A stretch of DNA of 64,000 nucleotides from Leptospira ognonensis (GCF_004770745.1 NZ_RQGD01000035.1:1-64000); one strand, 5' to 3'; numbered from the stretch's first letter, positions 9,420-18,554 are shown. The notes: generated by a model not told the origin, from the sequence alone. Made by a program: numbers and translations.

Positions 9420-10427
9420 ATGGAAGCAGGTTTCCCAATAGAAGATCTAGATTTTATCATTCAGATGCTGGATTTTCGGAAACTTCAGAACCAAAATCTC
9501 CTGCTAACGGGAGGTACCGGATTTATCGGAAGGTGGTTTATTGAAAGTTTTTTACATGCCAATAAGGAACTTAGCCTTAATGCCAGTTTAACGATCATCA
9601 CGAGGAATGTTAAAAAATTTCTAGACGCATATCCAAAATATAAATCGGTTCAATCCCTAAAGTATTGGGAAACAGACGTCCGCAATCTCGGAGAGATTCC
9701 CATGAAATTTTCTTTTGTCATTCATGCCGCCGCAGATTCCGAATCAAGATCGAAACCTTTCCAAGCCATTGAAACGATAGAAACGATCACTTCTGGGACT
9801 AAAAATATGCTTTCTTTGGCGTATGAAATGGAAGCGGAAAAATTCCTTTTCCTTTCCTCTGGCGCTGTTTATGGCAAAATATCTGAGCCAGTGAGCGAGA
9901 CATATGCTGGGGCTCCGGATTTAAGAAGCAACGCATCCTATGGCGAGTCAAAACGAATGGCAGAATTATTATGCAATATATATGCAGAAAATTCAAAGCT
10001 GAATGTTTCTATTGCGAGAATTTTTTCTCTCGTAGGACCTGGCCTTCCGCTTAACTTAAACTTTGCGATCGGTAATTTCATTCGAGATTTTATCTCTAAA
10101 AGAGAAATCGTGATCCGAGGTGACGGAAATCCAATAAGATCTTATATATATGCCTCTGAGTTGATGGTTTGGCTCTGGAAGATACTCTTGGAATCAAGGT
10201 CTGGAGAAACATACAATGTGGGTTCTGATGAATCAATTTCCATGGGGGATTTAGCACGAAAAATTTCTTTCGATTTAGCCAGCGTTAAAATATTAAATGA
10301 GACAAAATCAGAAACTCGAGACGTGTATGTGCCAGTGATAACAAAGGCAAAAAAAGATTTGGGATTAGAAATTCAAATCTCATTAGAAAAATCTATTCAG
10401 AAAACAATTGAGTTCTATCGGAATTAA
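9420..10427 (+). CDS. NAD-dependent epimerase/dehydratase (CDP-sugar reductase or epimerase)
   Basis: This 335-residue extended SDR has TGGTGFIGRW near residue 32, HAAADS, an SSGAVYG active-site serine region, YGESK with the catalytic Tyr and Lys, and YNVGSDE late in the chain. It follows the transketolase pair by five bases and probably finishes the CDP-sugar by reducing or epimerising a keto group (compare abequose, paratose and tyvelose enzymes). The exact product cannot be read from the sequence. Confidence 0.85.
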   Translation: MEAGFPIEDLDFIIQMLDFRKLQNQNLLLTGGTGFIGRWFIESFLHANKELSLNASLTIITRNVKKFLDAYPKYKSVQSLKYWETDVRNLGEIPMKFSFVIHAAADSESRSKPFQAIETIETITSGTKNMLSLAYEMEAEKFLFLSSGAVYGKISEPVSETYAGAPDLRSNASYGESKRMAELLCNIYAENSKLNVSIARIFSLVGPGLPLNLNFAIGNFIRDFISKREIVIRGDGNPIRSYIYASELMVWLWKILLESRSGETYNVGSDESISMGDLARKISFDLASVKILNETKSETRDVYVPVITKAKKDLGLEIQISLEKSIQKTIEFYRN

Positions 10428-10428
10428 A

Positions 10429-11361
10429 ATGAAATTAATATCAATCGTTACCCCATGCTATAATGAAGAAGAGAATGTTGAAGAACTTTACAAACAAGTC
10501 AAAGATCTATTTGCAACAACACTTAAAAAATATAAATATGAGCATATATTTATTGATAATGCTTCAACGGATCAAACCGTAAAAATTTTAAAGAGATTAG
10601 CGCTCCGAGATAAAAATATAAAAATTATCGTAAACGCAAGGAATTTTGGTCACATTCGATCCCCATATTACGGATTATTGCAAGCGAAAGGGGAAGCGGC
10701 GATACTACTCGTTTCTGATCTCCAAGATCCAGTGTATCTAATCTCCGATTTTGTGTCCAATTGGGAGGCAGGTTTTAAAATCGTCGTTGGTGTGAAAAAT
10801 GAGAGTATGGAATCTCCTATATTTTTCTTCATACGTAAGATGTATTATCATTTGATCGGTCAACTTTCAGATATAAAGTTGATCAAAAATTTTACAGGCT
10901 TCGGTTTGTATGATCGCCAAATCATTGATATTATGCGAGAGATTGACGATCCGTATCCATATTTAAGAGGGTTAATATCTGATATTGGCTTTGAAGTAAA
11001 AAAAATACCATATGTTCAGCCCATCAGAGAACGTGGATTTACAAAGAATAACTTTTACACGCTTTATGATATAGGAATGCTAGGAATCACAAATCATTCA
11101 AAAATTCCGCTTAGGATCGCAACATTCGCAGGATTCAGTCTTGGTATTTTAAGTTTTTTAATGGCTTTGATACAGTTGGTGCTAAAGCTAGTGCTCTGGG
11201 ACTCTTACTCCTTTGGCCTCACGACAATCGTGATCGGCATATTTTTCTTTTCTTCCGTTCAGTTGTTTTTCATAGGTATCATTGGTGAATACATCGGATC
11301 CATTCATACACAGGTGATGAAACGGCCGATCGTCATAGAAAAGGAAAGAATCAATTTTTAG
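10429..11361 (+). CDS. GtrB/DPM1-like GT2 with two C-terminal membrane helices
   Basis: The GT2 fold is evident from SIVTPCYNEEENVEEL, the D/N-rich FIDNASTDQT and the metal-binding VSDLQDP. The last 90 residues form two membrane helices (about 230-255 and 265-290) ending with a conserved IGEYIGSIH-like region. This is the architecture of polyprenyl-phosphate sugar transferases (GtrB/ArnC/DPM). ATG 10429, just after the previous stop, gives the normal N-terminus; a TTG at 10408 is in frame but adds nothing conserved. It probably loads a sugar on a polyprenyl carrier for a GT-C enzyme nearby. Confidence 0.85.
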   Translation: MKLISIVTPCYNEEENVEELYKQVKDLFATTLKKYKYEHIFIDNASTDQTVKILKRLALRDKNIKIIVNARNFGHIRSPYYGLLQAKGEAAILLVSDLQDPVYLISDFVSNWEAGFKIVVGVKNESMESPIFFFIRKMYYHLIGQLSDIKLIKNFTGFGLYDRQIIDIMREIDDPYPYLRGLISDIGFEVKKIPYVQPIRERGFTKNNFYTLYDIGMLGITNHSKIPLRIATFAGFSLGILSFLMALIQLVLKLVLWDSYSFGLTTIVIGIFFFSSVQLFFIGIIGEYIGSIHTQVMKRPIVIEKERINF

Positions 11362-11895
11362 ATGGATTTTCTTTTTTTCTATCTCGCGGTTATTTCCTAC
11401 TTTTCATTTTTTGTGATTTCAATTTGCGTTCGTATCGGAAAAAGTGATTCGCCTCTTGCAGCCTTCAATCGATTGCATTTTAGAATGACACTTTTCTATA
11501 TTATGATTTCATACTATTGCATCTCACATTTTGCGTTAAATGTGGAGTTGATATTTTGGGATTTTTTTATTGGTTTGTTTTTATACTTTTCATTTCACTA
11601 TTCTATCTTCTTAAACTTTTACGCCCTGGCACAGCGGAGTATTTCCTCATCCTTGTTGATCTTACTATCCGAGAGTGATGGGGTTTTAAGCCAAAAAGAA
11701 ATTTTAGAAAGGTATGCGAATGGCAAAGGATTCAAGTATATCAAAGAAAGTCGAATAGAGGATCTTACAAAATTGGATTGGCTTTTGGATACGAACGGAG
11801 ATTATACAATTACCAGAAAAGGAAAGCTAGTGATTCAAATTGTTAAGTCAATACTTGCTTTTTGGGGTCTTGTACAATTGGGTAAGAGTAAATGA
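11362..11895 (+). CDS. Unknown small membrane protein with winged-helix-like C-terminus (copy 1)
   Basis: No family recognised. The 177-residue protein has three hydrophobic segments (about residues 2-22, 41-60, 66-92) and then a soluble part of 85 residues. The soluble part reads like a winged helix: SSLLILLSES, a helix QKEILERYA, DLTKLDWL, and DYTITRKGK as a wing. It starts directly after the GtrB-like gene's stop and overlaps the next gene by ATGA. The next gene has the same layout, so the two are probably diverged duplicates acting together. A membrane partner for the preceding glycosyltransferase, a flippase accessory or a membrane-tethered regulator are all possible. Confidence 0.65.
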   Translation: MDFLFFYLAVISYFSFFVISICVRIGKSDSPLAAFNRLHFRMTLFYIMISYYCISHFALNVELIFWDFFIGLFLYFSFHYSIFLNFYALAQRSISSSLLILLSESDGVLSQKEILERYANGKGFKYIKESRIEDLTKLDWLLDTNGDYTITRKGKLVIQIVKSILAFWGLVQLGKSK

Positions 11896-12374
11896 CAGAA
11901 ATTTTTATTCAATCTTTCCTGGTTTTTTGCCTTATTGTTTTATTACATTTGTGCATCTGTCGCCTGACAGGAAGTCAAATTTTTATTTTGAAAAGCATGC
12001 TCCTCTTGGTATCAATAATTGTCATGAGTGGATTTTACTTTTTGCCAAAAAGTCTTTTGGAATTTTTTTTCTTCAATCTTTGTTTTATTTCTCTATGGAA
12101 TGCTTATATTATTTTTCTCATCAATTTACAAAATTCCATATCCTTTCGAATCTTAAGAGATATATATGATTTAGATTTAAAGTCGGCAAACTACAATACG
12201 ATTGATCAGTTTTATCCTGATTCATTGAGTTTGAATGATCGATTAGGGGATATGGTTAAAAATCGATTTATTAGAAATGAGAAGGATCAAGTTCTTATCA
12301 CAAAAAAAGGGATATTTTTTGCAAAAAGCTTTCTCTTTTTCCGACGAATGTTTGGTATACGCACGTTTGGTTAG
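11892..12374 (+). CDS. Unknown small membrane protein with winged-helix-like C-terminus (copy 2)
   Basis: The 160-residue protein has the same plan as the preceding one: hydrophobic segments at about 6-25, 29-50 and 54-80, then a soluble C-terminal domain with SISFRILRDIY, LNDRLGDMV and a QVLITKKGIFF wing-like end. The shared spacing between the last helix, the first soluble helix and the IT-(R/K)-KG motif supports common descent. It is coupled to the upstream gene by a four-base overlap and followed by a glycosyltransferase. Function is unknown. Confidence 0.65.
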   Translation: MTEIFIQSFLVFCLIVLLHLCICRLTGSQIFILKSMLLLVSIIVMSGFYFLPKSLLEFFFFNLCFISLWNAYIIFLINLQNSISFRILRDIYDLDLKSANYNTIDQFYPDSLSLNDRLGDMVKNRFIRNEKDQVLITKKGIFFAKSFLFFRRMFGIRTFG

Positions 12375-12381
12375 TCATTAG

Positions 12382-13122
12382 GTGAAGGTCAGAGAATTGA
12401 AAAATCCGCCGACAATTAGTGTCATCACAGCTACCTTCAACGCAGAAAAATATCTTCCTCGGTTGATCGAAAGTTTAAGGAACCAGACAGATAAGGATTT
12501 TTCCTGGATCGTTGCTGATGGGGGATCCACCGACAAGACGCTAGAGATCTTGAAAAAAGCAAAAGATCTTCGTTTAACTTTAACGAGTCAGGCTGATTTT
12601 GGAATCTATGATGCATTGAACCGGGGCATTAAAAATGTTAGTTCTGAATATTATATCGTCATGGGTGCAGATGATCGGTTTAATATTGATGCGATTGCGA
12701 ATTATAGAAATTGTGCTCGAGAATCGAATGCGGATATAATTGCTGCAGCTGTCAAAGTAGGGGATAAAATTTGGTACCCTCGAAAAAATTACGGATGGCT
12801 TTATGGTATGGCTGGAGTCGCATCCAGTCATTCAGTGGGGTTATTGATTCGTCGCAGTTTGCATAATAAATATGGATATTATCCTAAAAATTTGTCGATC
12901 ACTGCGGATCAAATGTTTATCAAACAAGCGCTAATGAAAGGAGCCTCCATCTATCGGGATACTTTTATAGCAGGTGAGTTGAATCTTACTGGTTTTAGTT
13001 CAAATAGCGTGATACATTTCATGGCAGAGTTTTTTACTGTTCAAATGAAAACGGAAAGATTTAGAATATTTCAAATTTGTTTGTTCTTTTTGAGATTGAT
13101 GAAGAACTTCAAACATTTATAA
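12382..13122 (+). CDS. GT2 glycosyltransferase (WcaA-like)
   Basis: The 246-residue GT-A enzyme has SVITATFNAEKYLPRLI, VADGGSTDKT, and YIVMGADDRF as the metal-binding DxD-like site, with SHSVGLLIRR further on. There are no membrane helices, so it should act at the cytoplasmic face, adding one sugar to the growing lipid-linked O-unit. The start is GTG, seven bases after the previous stop. Donor and linkage cannot be deduced. Confidence 0.88.
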   Translation: MKVRELKNPPTISVITATFNAEKYLPRLIESLRNQTDKDFSWIVADGGSTDKTLEILKKAKDLRLTLTSQADFGIYDALNRGIKNVSSEYYIVMGADDRFNIDAIANYRNCARESNADIIAAAVKVGDKIWYPRKNYGWLYGMAGVASSHSVGLLIRRSLHNKYGYYPKNLSITADQMFIKQALMKGASIYRDTFIAGELNLTGFSSNSVIHFMAEFFTVQMKTERFRIFQICLFFLRLMKNFKHL

Positions 13123-13171
13123 TGTATGCAAATTTTATGATATCACAAAGTGTAAATTTGAGACCTAATCA

Positions 13172-14323
13172 TTGCGAATAGGAATAGATGCATCTAATAT
13201 TCGTGGAGGCGGAGGTGTCACTCATTTAGTAGAGCTTTTACGTGTGGCAAGTCCTTCCGATTTCGGAATAGAATCGGTAGTGATCTGGGCAGGCGAAGCC
13301 ACTCTACAAAAACTAGAGAACCGAACTTGGTTGCTCAAAAGAAATGAATCTTTATTAGATCGTTCACTTCTTCATAGGATCTATTGGCAAAAATTCATTT
13401 TAGATGAGAGATTAAAAAACGAAAGTTGTGATCTTTTGTTTGTGCCTGGCGGTTCTTATGCTGGCAAGTTTAAACCATATGTAACTATGAGCCAGAATCT
13501 ACTTCCTTTTGAACCAAAGGAAATCAAGCGTTACGCATTCTCAATATTCGGTTTAAAATTACGACTTTTAAATTTTACACAAACAAAAACTTTTAAGAAT
13601 GCTAACGGAGTCATTTTTTTGACTCGATTTGCAAAAGAGTCAGTATTAAAACAAATTCCGCTAAACGAGGAACTGACGACAATCGTCAATCATGGAATTA
13701 ATTCAAAATTTTTTGGAAATACACGAGTTCAAAAACCAATCTCAGACTATAACATAAAAAGCCCTATGCGACTTTTATATGTATCATTTATAGGAGAGTA
13801 TAAACACCAATGGAATGTAGTTGAGGCAATTTCCATGTTAAGGAAAAAGGGATATCCGATTTCCATCACCTTTATTGGTAGTCCTGATGAAAAGAAAGCG
13901 TTTAAAAAATTTAATCATAGTCTGAATCAATTTGATCCAGAAGGAATATTTTGTCATTATTTACCGAAAGTGAGTTATGAAGAAATAGATCATTATTATA
14001 AGAATTCTGATCTGTTTGTATTCGCATCCTCCTGTGAAACTTTTGGTCAGATACTCACAGAGGCAATGGCAGCTGGACTTCCGATCGCTTGTTCGAATTT
14101 ATCTGCAATGCCTGAGCTACTTGGAGACGGAGGTGTGTATTTTAATCCTTTGTCACCAATTGAGATTGCGAGCACACTGGAAAAACTAATTGAACATAAA
14201 GAATTGCGGGAAAAAATCTCAAGGGTCAGTTTCGCTAATTCCAAAAAATTTAGATGGGAGAGGGCTTCGAATGAGACATTTAGCTTCTTGAAAAAAATGC
14301 ATTCGAATTATAAAAATAAATGA
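13172..14323 (+). CDS. GT4-family glycosyltransferase
   Basis: The 383-residue GT-B fold protein has an N-terminal IGIDASNIRGGGGVTHL loop, and a C-terminal domain with LYVSFIGEYKHQ and the donor-binding FASSCETFGQILTEAMA motif containing the family's E-x7-E pattern. It starts with TTG giving MRIGIDASN, the usual N-terminal strand; no better start is present. Its TGA overlaps the next gene as ATGA. It is likely an O-unit glycosyltransferase using a nucleotide sugar. Confidence 0.88.
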   Translation: MRIGIDASNIRGGGGVTHLVELLRVASPSDFGIESVVIWAGEATLQKLENRTWLLKRNESLLDRSLLHRIYWQKFILDERLKNESCDLLFVPGGSYAGKFKPYVTMSQNLLPFEPKEIKRYAFSIFGLKLRLLNFTQTKTFKNANGVIFLTRFAKESVLKQIPLNEELTTIVNHGINSKFFGNTRVQKPISDYNIKSPMRLLYVSFIGEYKHQWNVVEAISMLRKKGYPISITFIGSPDEKKAFKKFNHSLNQFDPEGIFCHYLPKVSYEEIDHYYKNSDLFVFASSCETFGQILTEAMAAGLPIACSNLSAMPELLGDGGVYFNPLSPIEIASTLEKLIEHKELREKISRVSFANSKKFRWERASNETFSFLKKMHSNYKNK

Positions 14324-15192
14324 AAGTGTTAGTGTTAGGTGGAAGCGGCATGTTTGGCAATGGCTTAGTCGAACATTTATGCTCTGAGTTTGAAGTGGCT
14401 TTTACGGTAAGATCCTCTAACCCATTCAAAAATATAAAGGCTACTTGTTTCGAATATGTGGATGCATTTGATTTAACGAGCATTACGAGGTCTATTTTAC
14501 AGTTTAAACCTCAGATCGTCATCAATGCAATCGGTGTCGTAAAACAAAAGAAAGAAATTCAACCCACAACTTCGATCTATCTAAATTCGGAATTTCCGTT
14601 CCATCTTTCTTCCCTTTGTGAATTAGCTAACTGTAAGCTCATTCTTTTGAGCACTGACTGCGTTTTTAGCGGAAATAAAGGCAATTATTCAGAAGAAGAT
14701 ATTCCAGATGCGATAGATGTCTACGGGAGATCGAAGGTATTAGGTGAGCATTATGATAGAGCAAATGTATTGACAATCAGAACGTCGACCATCGGTTTCG
14801 AATTAGGAAATAATAAAGGTTTGCTCGAATGGTTTCTATCACAATCGGGAACGATTAGCGGGTTTGCAGGAGCAATTTACTCTGGGTTTCCTATGTATGA
14901 GTTTGTGAATATCCTTACGTTACTCTTTAAACAACACGCGAGTCTCGATGGACTGTTTCATATTTCCTCTGAACCGATATCGAAGTTTCAAATGTTAACG
15001 ATTTTAAAGGATAACTTAAAGTTGAAGGATTTAAACATTGTGCCAGATCATATTTTTCGTTGTGATCGTTCCTTAGATTCAAAAAAATTTAGAGAATTAA
15101 CCGGTTATGTGCCACCGAGCTGGAACAAAATGTTAGAAACGTTGGCAGATCAAATCAAAAATCGAAAAGGACGAGAGCTTGGATCATTTTAA
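14320..15192 (+). CDS. RmlD-like NAD(P)-dependent sugar reductase
   Basis: The 290-residue SDR has GGSGMFGNGL at the N-terminus, LLSTDCVF, and DVYGRSKVLGE carrying the catalytic Tyr/Lys. It resembles dTDP-4-dehydrorhamnose reductase in size and lacks the C-terminal cupin domain of WbjC/FnlB. It lies directly before a FnlA-like and a FnlC-like gene. In such triads an RmlD-type reductase (as described for WbvR) points to the UDP-L-RhaNAc to UDP-L-QuiNAc route instead of UDP-L-FucNAc; this is inference from family knowledge. It overlaps the genes on both sides. Confidence 0.82.
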   Translation: MKVLVLGGSGMFGNGLVEHLCSEFEVAFTVRSSNPFKNIKATCFEYVDAFDLTSITRSILQFKPQIVINAIGVVKQKKEIQPTTSIYLNSEFPFHLSSLCELANCKLILLSTDCVFSGNKGNYSEEDIPDAIDVYGRSKVLGEHYDRANVLTIRTSTIGFELGNNKGLLEWFLSQSGTISGFAGAIYSGFPMYEFVNILTLLFKQHASLDGLFHISSEPISKFQMLTILKDNLKLKDLNIVPDHIFRCDRSLDSKKFRELTGYVPPSWNKMLETLADQIKNRKGRELGSF

Positions 15193-16195
15193 AGATAAAA
15201 CACTCCTAATTACTGGCGGTACAGGTTCGTTTGGGAATACGGTTCTTAAGCGTTTTTTAGATACTTCTGTAAAAGAGATCCGAATTTTTAGCAGAGACGA
15301 GAAAAAGCAAGAAGATATGCGGATTGCACTCTCAAATGATAAAGTCAAATTTTATATAGGCGATGTCAGAGACTATTCAAGTGTCTTAGATGCATTTTCA
15401 GGTGTAGACTATGTATTTCATGCAGCCGCTTTGAAACAAGTTCCTTCCTGCGAGTTCTATCCTATGGAAGCGATCAAAACCAATGTGATCGGAACTGAGA
15501 ATGTCATCAACGCGAGCATTATTGCAGGCGTTGAAAGGGTCATCTTATTAAGTACAGACAAAGCAGTCTATCCCATCAATGCAATGGGTATATCGAAAGC
15601 CCTTGCCGAAAAAGTATTAATTGCAAAATCAAGAAATATCCCAGAAAGTGGGCCGATACTTTGCGCAACAAGGTATGGAAATGTGATGGCCTCGCGAGGA
15701 TCTGTCATTCCATTATTTGTCAGTCAATTAAAGGCGAATCTTCCACTAACAGTGACAGATTCCAATATGACCCGATTCTTAATGTCACTGGAAAATTCTG
15801 TCGATTTAGTTCTTTATGCCTTTCATCATGCAAGGCAAGGAGATATCTTCATTCAAAAATCACCAGCTTCTACCGTAAAAGATTTAGCCTTGGCGCTTCA
15901 AAAATTATTTTCGAAGAAAGATGAGATGAAAATTATCGGAACAAGACACGGAGAGAAACTCTATGAAACGTTAGTTTCTAGAGAAGAAATGGCAAAGGCT
16001 GAAGACTTGGGACAATACTATCGAATTCCTGCGGACAATCGTGACTTAAACTATAATAAGTATTTTGTTGAAGGGACACAATTTGTATCCGAATTAGAAG
16101 ATTATACCTCACATAATACCCATAGGTTGAAGGTTGATGAAATCGTAGAACTTTTAAAATCTTTAGATTATATTAAGGAAGAATTAAGTGCTTAA
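15179..16195 (+). CDS. UDP-GlcNAc 4,6-dehydratase/5-epimerase (FnlA/WbjB/CapE type)
   Basis: The 338-residue polysaccharide-biosynthesis SDR has TGGTGSFGNTVL, HAAALKQVPSCE and LLSTDKAVYPINAMGISK. The catalytic tyrosine is replaced by methionine (MGISK), as in the CapE/FnlA/WbpM-type inverting dehydratases with an S-M-K triad. It is predicted to convert UDP-GlcNAc to a UDP-2-acetamido-2,6-dideoxy-4-keto hexose with L-configuration. The start is TTG, overlapping the previous gene by 14 bases. It is followed by the 2-epimerase with an 8-base overlap. Confidence 0.9.
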   Translation: MDHFKDKTLLITGGTGSFGNTVLKRFLDTSVKEIRIFSRDEKKQEDMRIALSNDKVKFYIGDVRDYSSVLDAFSGVDYVFHAAALKQVPSCEFYPMEAIKTNVIGTENVINASIIAGVERVILLSTDKAVYPINAMGISKALAEKVLIAKSRNIPESGPILCATRYGNVMASRGSVIPLFVSQLKANLPLTVTDSNMTRFLMSLENSVDLVLYAFHHARQGDIFIQKSPASTVKDLALALQKLFSKKDEMKIIGTRHGEKLYETLVSREEMAKAEDLGQYYRIPADNRDLNYNKYFVEGTQFVSELEDYTSHNTHRLKVDEIVELLKSLDYIKEELSA

Positions 16196-17315
16196 AGTCA
16201 TGACAATAGTTGGGACTCGTCCCGAAATGATTAAAATGTGCCGAGTGATCGATGAGTTCGATAAACTCACCAATCATATCCTTGTTCATAGCGGACAAAA
16301 TTATGATTATGAACTCAACCAAGTTTTTTTTGAAGACCTTGGCATTAGAAAACCAGATTACTTTTTGAATGTTGCCTCAACGACAGTTGCAGGTACGATC
16401 GCATCCATCATTCAAAAATCAGATGAAATTTTTGAGAAAGAGAATCCCGATGCATTGTTACTCTATGGGGATACAAATACCTGTTTGTCGGTGTTATCTG
16501 CAAAAAGAAGGAAGATTCCGGTTTTCCATTTTGAAGCAGGGAATCGATGTTTTGACCAACGAGTACCGGAAGAATTGAATCGAAAGGTTCTGGACCATCT
16601 CAGTGATATCAATTTCGTTTTGACTGAACATGCCCGAAGGTATCTCATCGCGGAAGGGATTCGCCAAGAGACGATCATTAAAACTGGTTCCCATATGGAA
16701 GAAGTATTGAATCACTACCTTCCGAAAGTGAACTCTTCCACGATTTTGGATAAATTAAACCTAGAAGCTTACAAATATTTTTTAGTAAGTGCGCACCGAG
16801 AAGAAAATGTAGATTCCAAAGAGAATTTAAAGGATCTTCTCGATTCTCTCAATGCCATTGCAGAAGAGTATAAATTTCCCGTTATCGTCTCTACTCATCC
16901 GAGGACAAGGAAACGTTTAGAGGATATCGAAGGGATTAAATTAAACTCACTGATTCAATTTCTTAACCCTTTTGGTTTCTTCGATTATATCAAACTACAA
17001 ATGTGTGCATATTGTATAGTTTCCGATAGTGGCACTATCACAGAGGAATCTTCAATATTAAATTTGCCAGCGATTACGATCAGAAATACGCATGAGCGCC
17101 CGGAAGGAATGGATGAAGGCACGCTGATCATGAGTGGGTTGAAAAGGGAAAGAGTGCTAGAATCGATTAAAGTAATACTCAGCCAACATAATTATGAAAC
17201 GAGGGCCTTTGCACCCGTTCGTGATTATCAGGGCGGGCAAGTATCGAAAAAGATTGTTCGCCTAGTACTCAGTTATACAGACTATATAAATCGAACGGTT
17301 TGGAAAAAATTTTAG
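16188..17315 (+). CDS. UDP-N-acetylglucosamine 2-epimerase (FnlC/WbjD type)
   Basis: The 375-residue GT-B-like epimerase has MTIVGTRPEMIKM, HSGQNYDYELN, LYGDTNTCL, HFEAGNRCFD and SAHREENVD, and SDSGTITEES near the C-terminus, all typical of the non-hydrolysing WecB/WbjD family. Placed after the RmlD-like and FnlA-like genes, it is expected to invert C2 of the L-configured UDP-amino sugar in the last step. GTG 16188 gives the canonical N-terminus. Confidence 0.92.
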   Translation: MLKVMTIVGTRPEMIKMCRVIDEFDKLTNHILVHSGQNYDYELNQVFFEDLGIRKPDYFLNVASTTVAGTIASIIQKSDEIFEKENPDALLLYGDTNTCLSVLSAKRRKIPVFHFEAGNRCFDQRVPEELNRKVLDHLSDINFVLTEHARRYLIAEGIRQETIIKTGSHMEEVLNHYLPKVNSSTILDKLNLEAYKYFLVSAHREENVDSKENLKDLLDSLNAIAEEYKFPVIVSTHPRTRKRLEDIEGIKLNSLIQFLNPFGFFDYIKLQMCAYCIVSDSGTITEESSILNLPAITIRNTHERPEGMDEGTLIMSGLKRERVLESIKVILSQHNYETRAFAPVRDYQGGQVSKKIVRLVLSYTDYINRTVWKKF

Positions 17316-17320
17316 ATCGA

Positions 17321-18517
17321 ATGAGGATTTGCATAATCATAGATGATTATTTACCAGAAAGCATAAAAGTTGCTGCCAAAATGATGCATGAAATGGCTGT
17401 CGATTTTGTTTCAGAGAATCATCAGGTAACAGTCGTCACACCGGGAGTTAATATTTCAGCAGCATATGAGACACTAAATCTAAATAATGTTCAAATTTTG
17501 CGGTTTAAATCTGGGGAAATCAAAAATACATCGAAACTCAAAAGATTGATAAATGAACTTTTACTACCGATTAAGGCCTGGAGTAGCCTACACACCTTTT
17601 TCAAATCCAATCATCACGATCTCGTTATTTACTATTCTCCTTCGATATTTTGGGGACACCTTGTTAAAAAATTAAAAAGATTATGGAAAGTTCCCAGCTA
17701 TCTCATTCTCAGAGATTTTTTTCCGCAATGGGTGATCGACAATGGAATGTTAAGCCAATATTCACCATTAGTTTATTTCTTTCGAATTTTTGAAAACTCC
17801 AGTTACGAGGCAGCAAATAGAATCGGAATCATGTCTCCGGCGAACCTAAGATGGTTTAATTCAAAATATCCTCGATTCAAAAATACAGAAGTATTATATA
17901 ATTGGGTAACGGATCATCCTATTTTACAATCAAAAGGAAAATACAGAGAGTTACTAAATTTAAAAGAGAAAATTGTATTCTTTTATGGCGGGAATATTGG
18001 TCATGCACAAGATATGGGCAATGTTTTGCGTCTGGCGAAAAGACTAGAGGATCGCAAAGACGTTCATTTTGTTTTGGTTGGAGCGGGAGACGAAGTGGGA
18101 CTTGTTTCCGATTACATCAAGACTCATGACTTGAGCAATCTTACACTTTTAGATCCCGTCTCTCAATTAGAATATAGAGAAATGTTAGCAGAATTTGATG
18201 TAGGTTTATTTACACTTCATAGGGCACATACGACACATAATTTTCCAGGGAAAATTCTTGGCTATATGGTACAGGGCATTCCGGTTTTAGGTTGCGTAAA
18301 TCCTGGTAATGATTTGATGGAATTGATAAATGAAACTCAGTCTGGCTATGTAAGTGTTTCGGGTGACGATGAAGTTTTTTATCAAAATGCTCTTCAATTA
18401 TTGAATCATCAAAATCGCATGCAGATTGGTATAAATTGCAAAAGATTATGCGCTGAAAAATTTTCCATTAAAGCCGCGAGTCGGATCCTAATTAACTTAG
18501 GTTCTAATCAATCGTAA
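17321..18517 (+). CDS. WbuB-like GT4 glycosyltransferase
   Basis: The GT-B enzyme of about 398 residues has DDYLPESIKVAAKMMHE at the N-terminus, LRDFFPQWVIDNG in mid-chain, and FYGGNIGHAQDM plus NFPGKILGYM in the donor domain. It resembles WbuB-type transferases that use UDP-L-FucNAc or related amino sugars, which fits the adjacent UDP-L-amino-sugar genes. ATG 17321, six bases after the epimerase stop, is preferred over an in-frame TTG at 17300. Confidence 0.85.
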   Translation: MRICIIIDDYLPESIKVAAKMMHEMAVDFVSENHQVTVVTPGVNISAAYETLNLNNVQILRFKSGEIKNTSKLKRLINELLLPIKAWSSLHTFFKSNHHDLVIYYSPSIFWGHLVKKLKRLWKVPSYLILRDFFPQWVIDNGMLSQYSPLVYFFRIFENSSYEAANRIGIMSPANLRWFNSKYPRFKNTEVLYNWVTDHPILQSKGKYRELLNLKEKIVFFYGGNIGHAQDMGNVLRLAKRLEDRKDVHFVLVGAGDEVGLVSDYIKTHDLSNLTLLDPVSQLEYREMLAEFDVGLFTLHRAHTTHNFPGKILGYMVQGIPVLGCVNPGNDLMELINETQSGYVSVSGDDEVFYQNALQLLNHQNRMQIGINCKRLCAEKFSIKAASRILINLGSNQS

Positions 18518-18554
18518 AATGGATTTGTTAATGATGGTTACTGATTGAGTTTGT

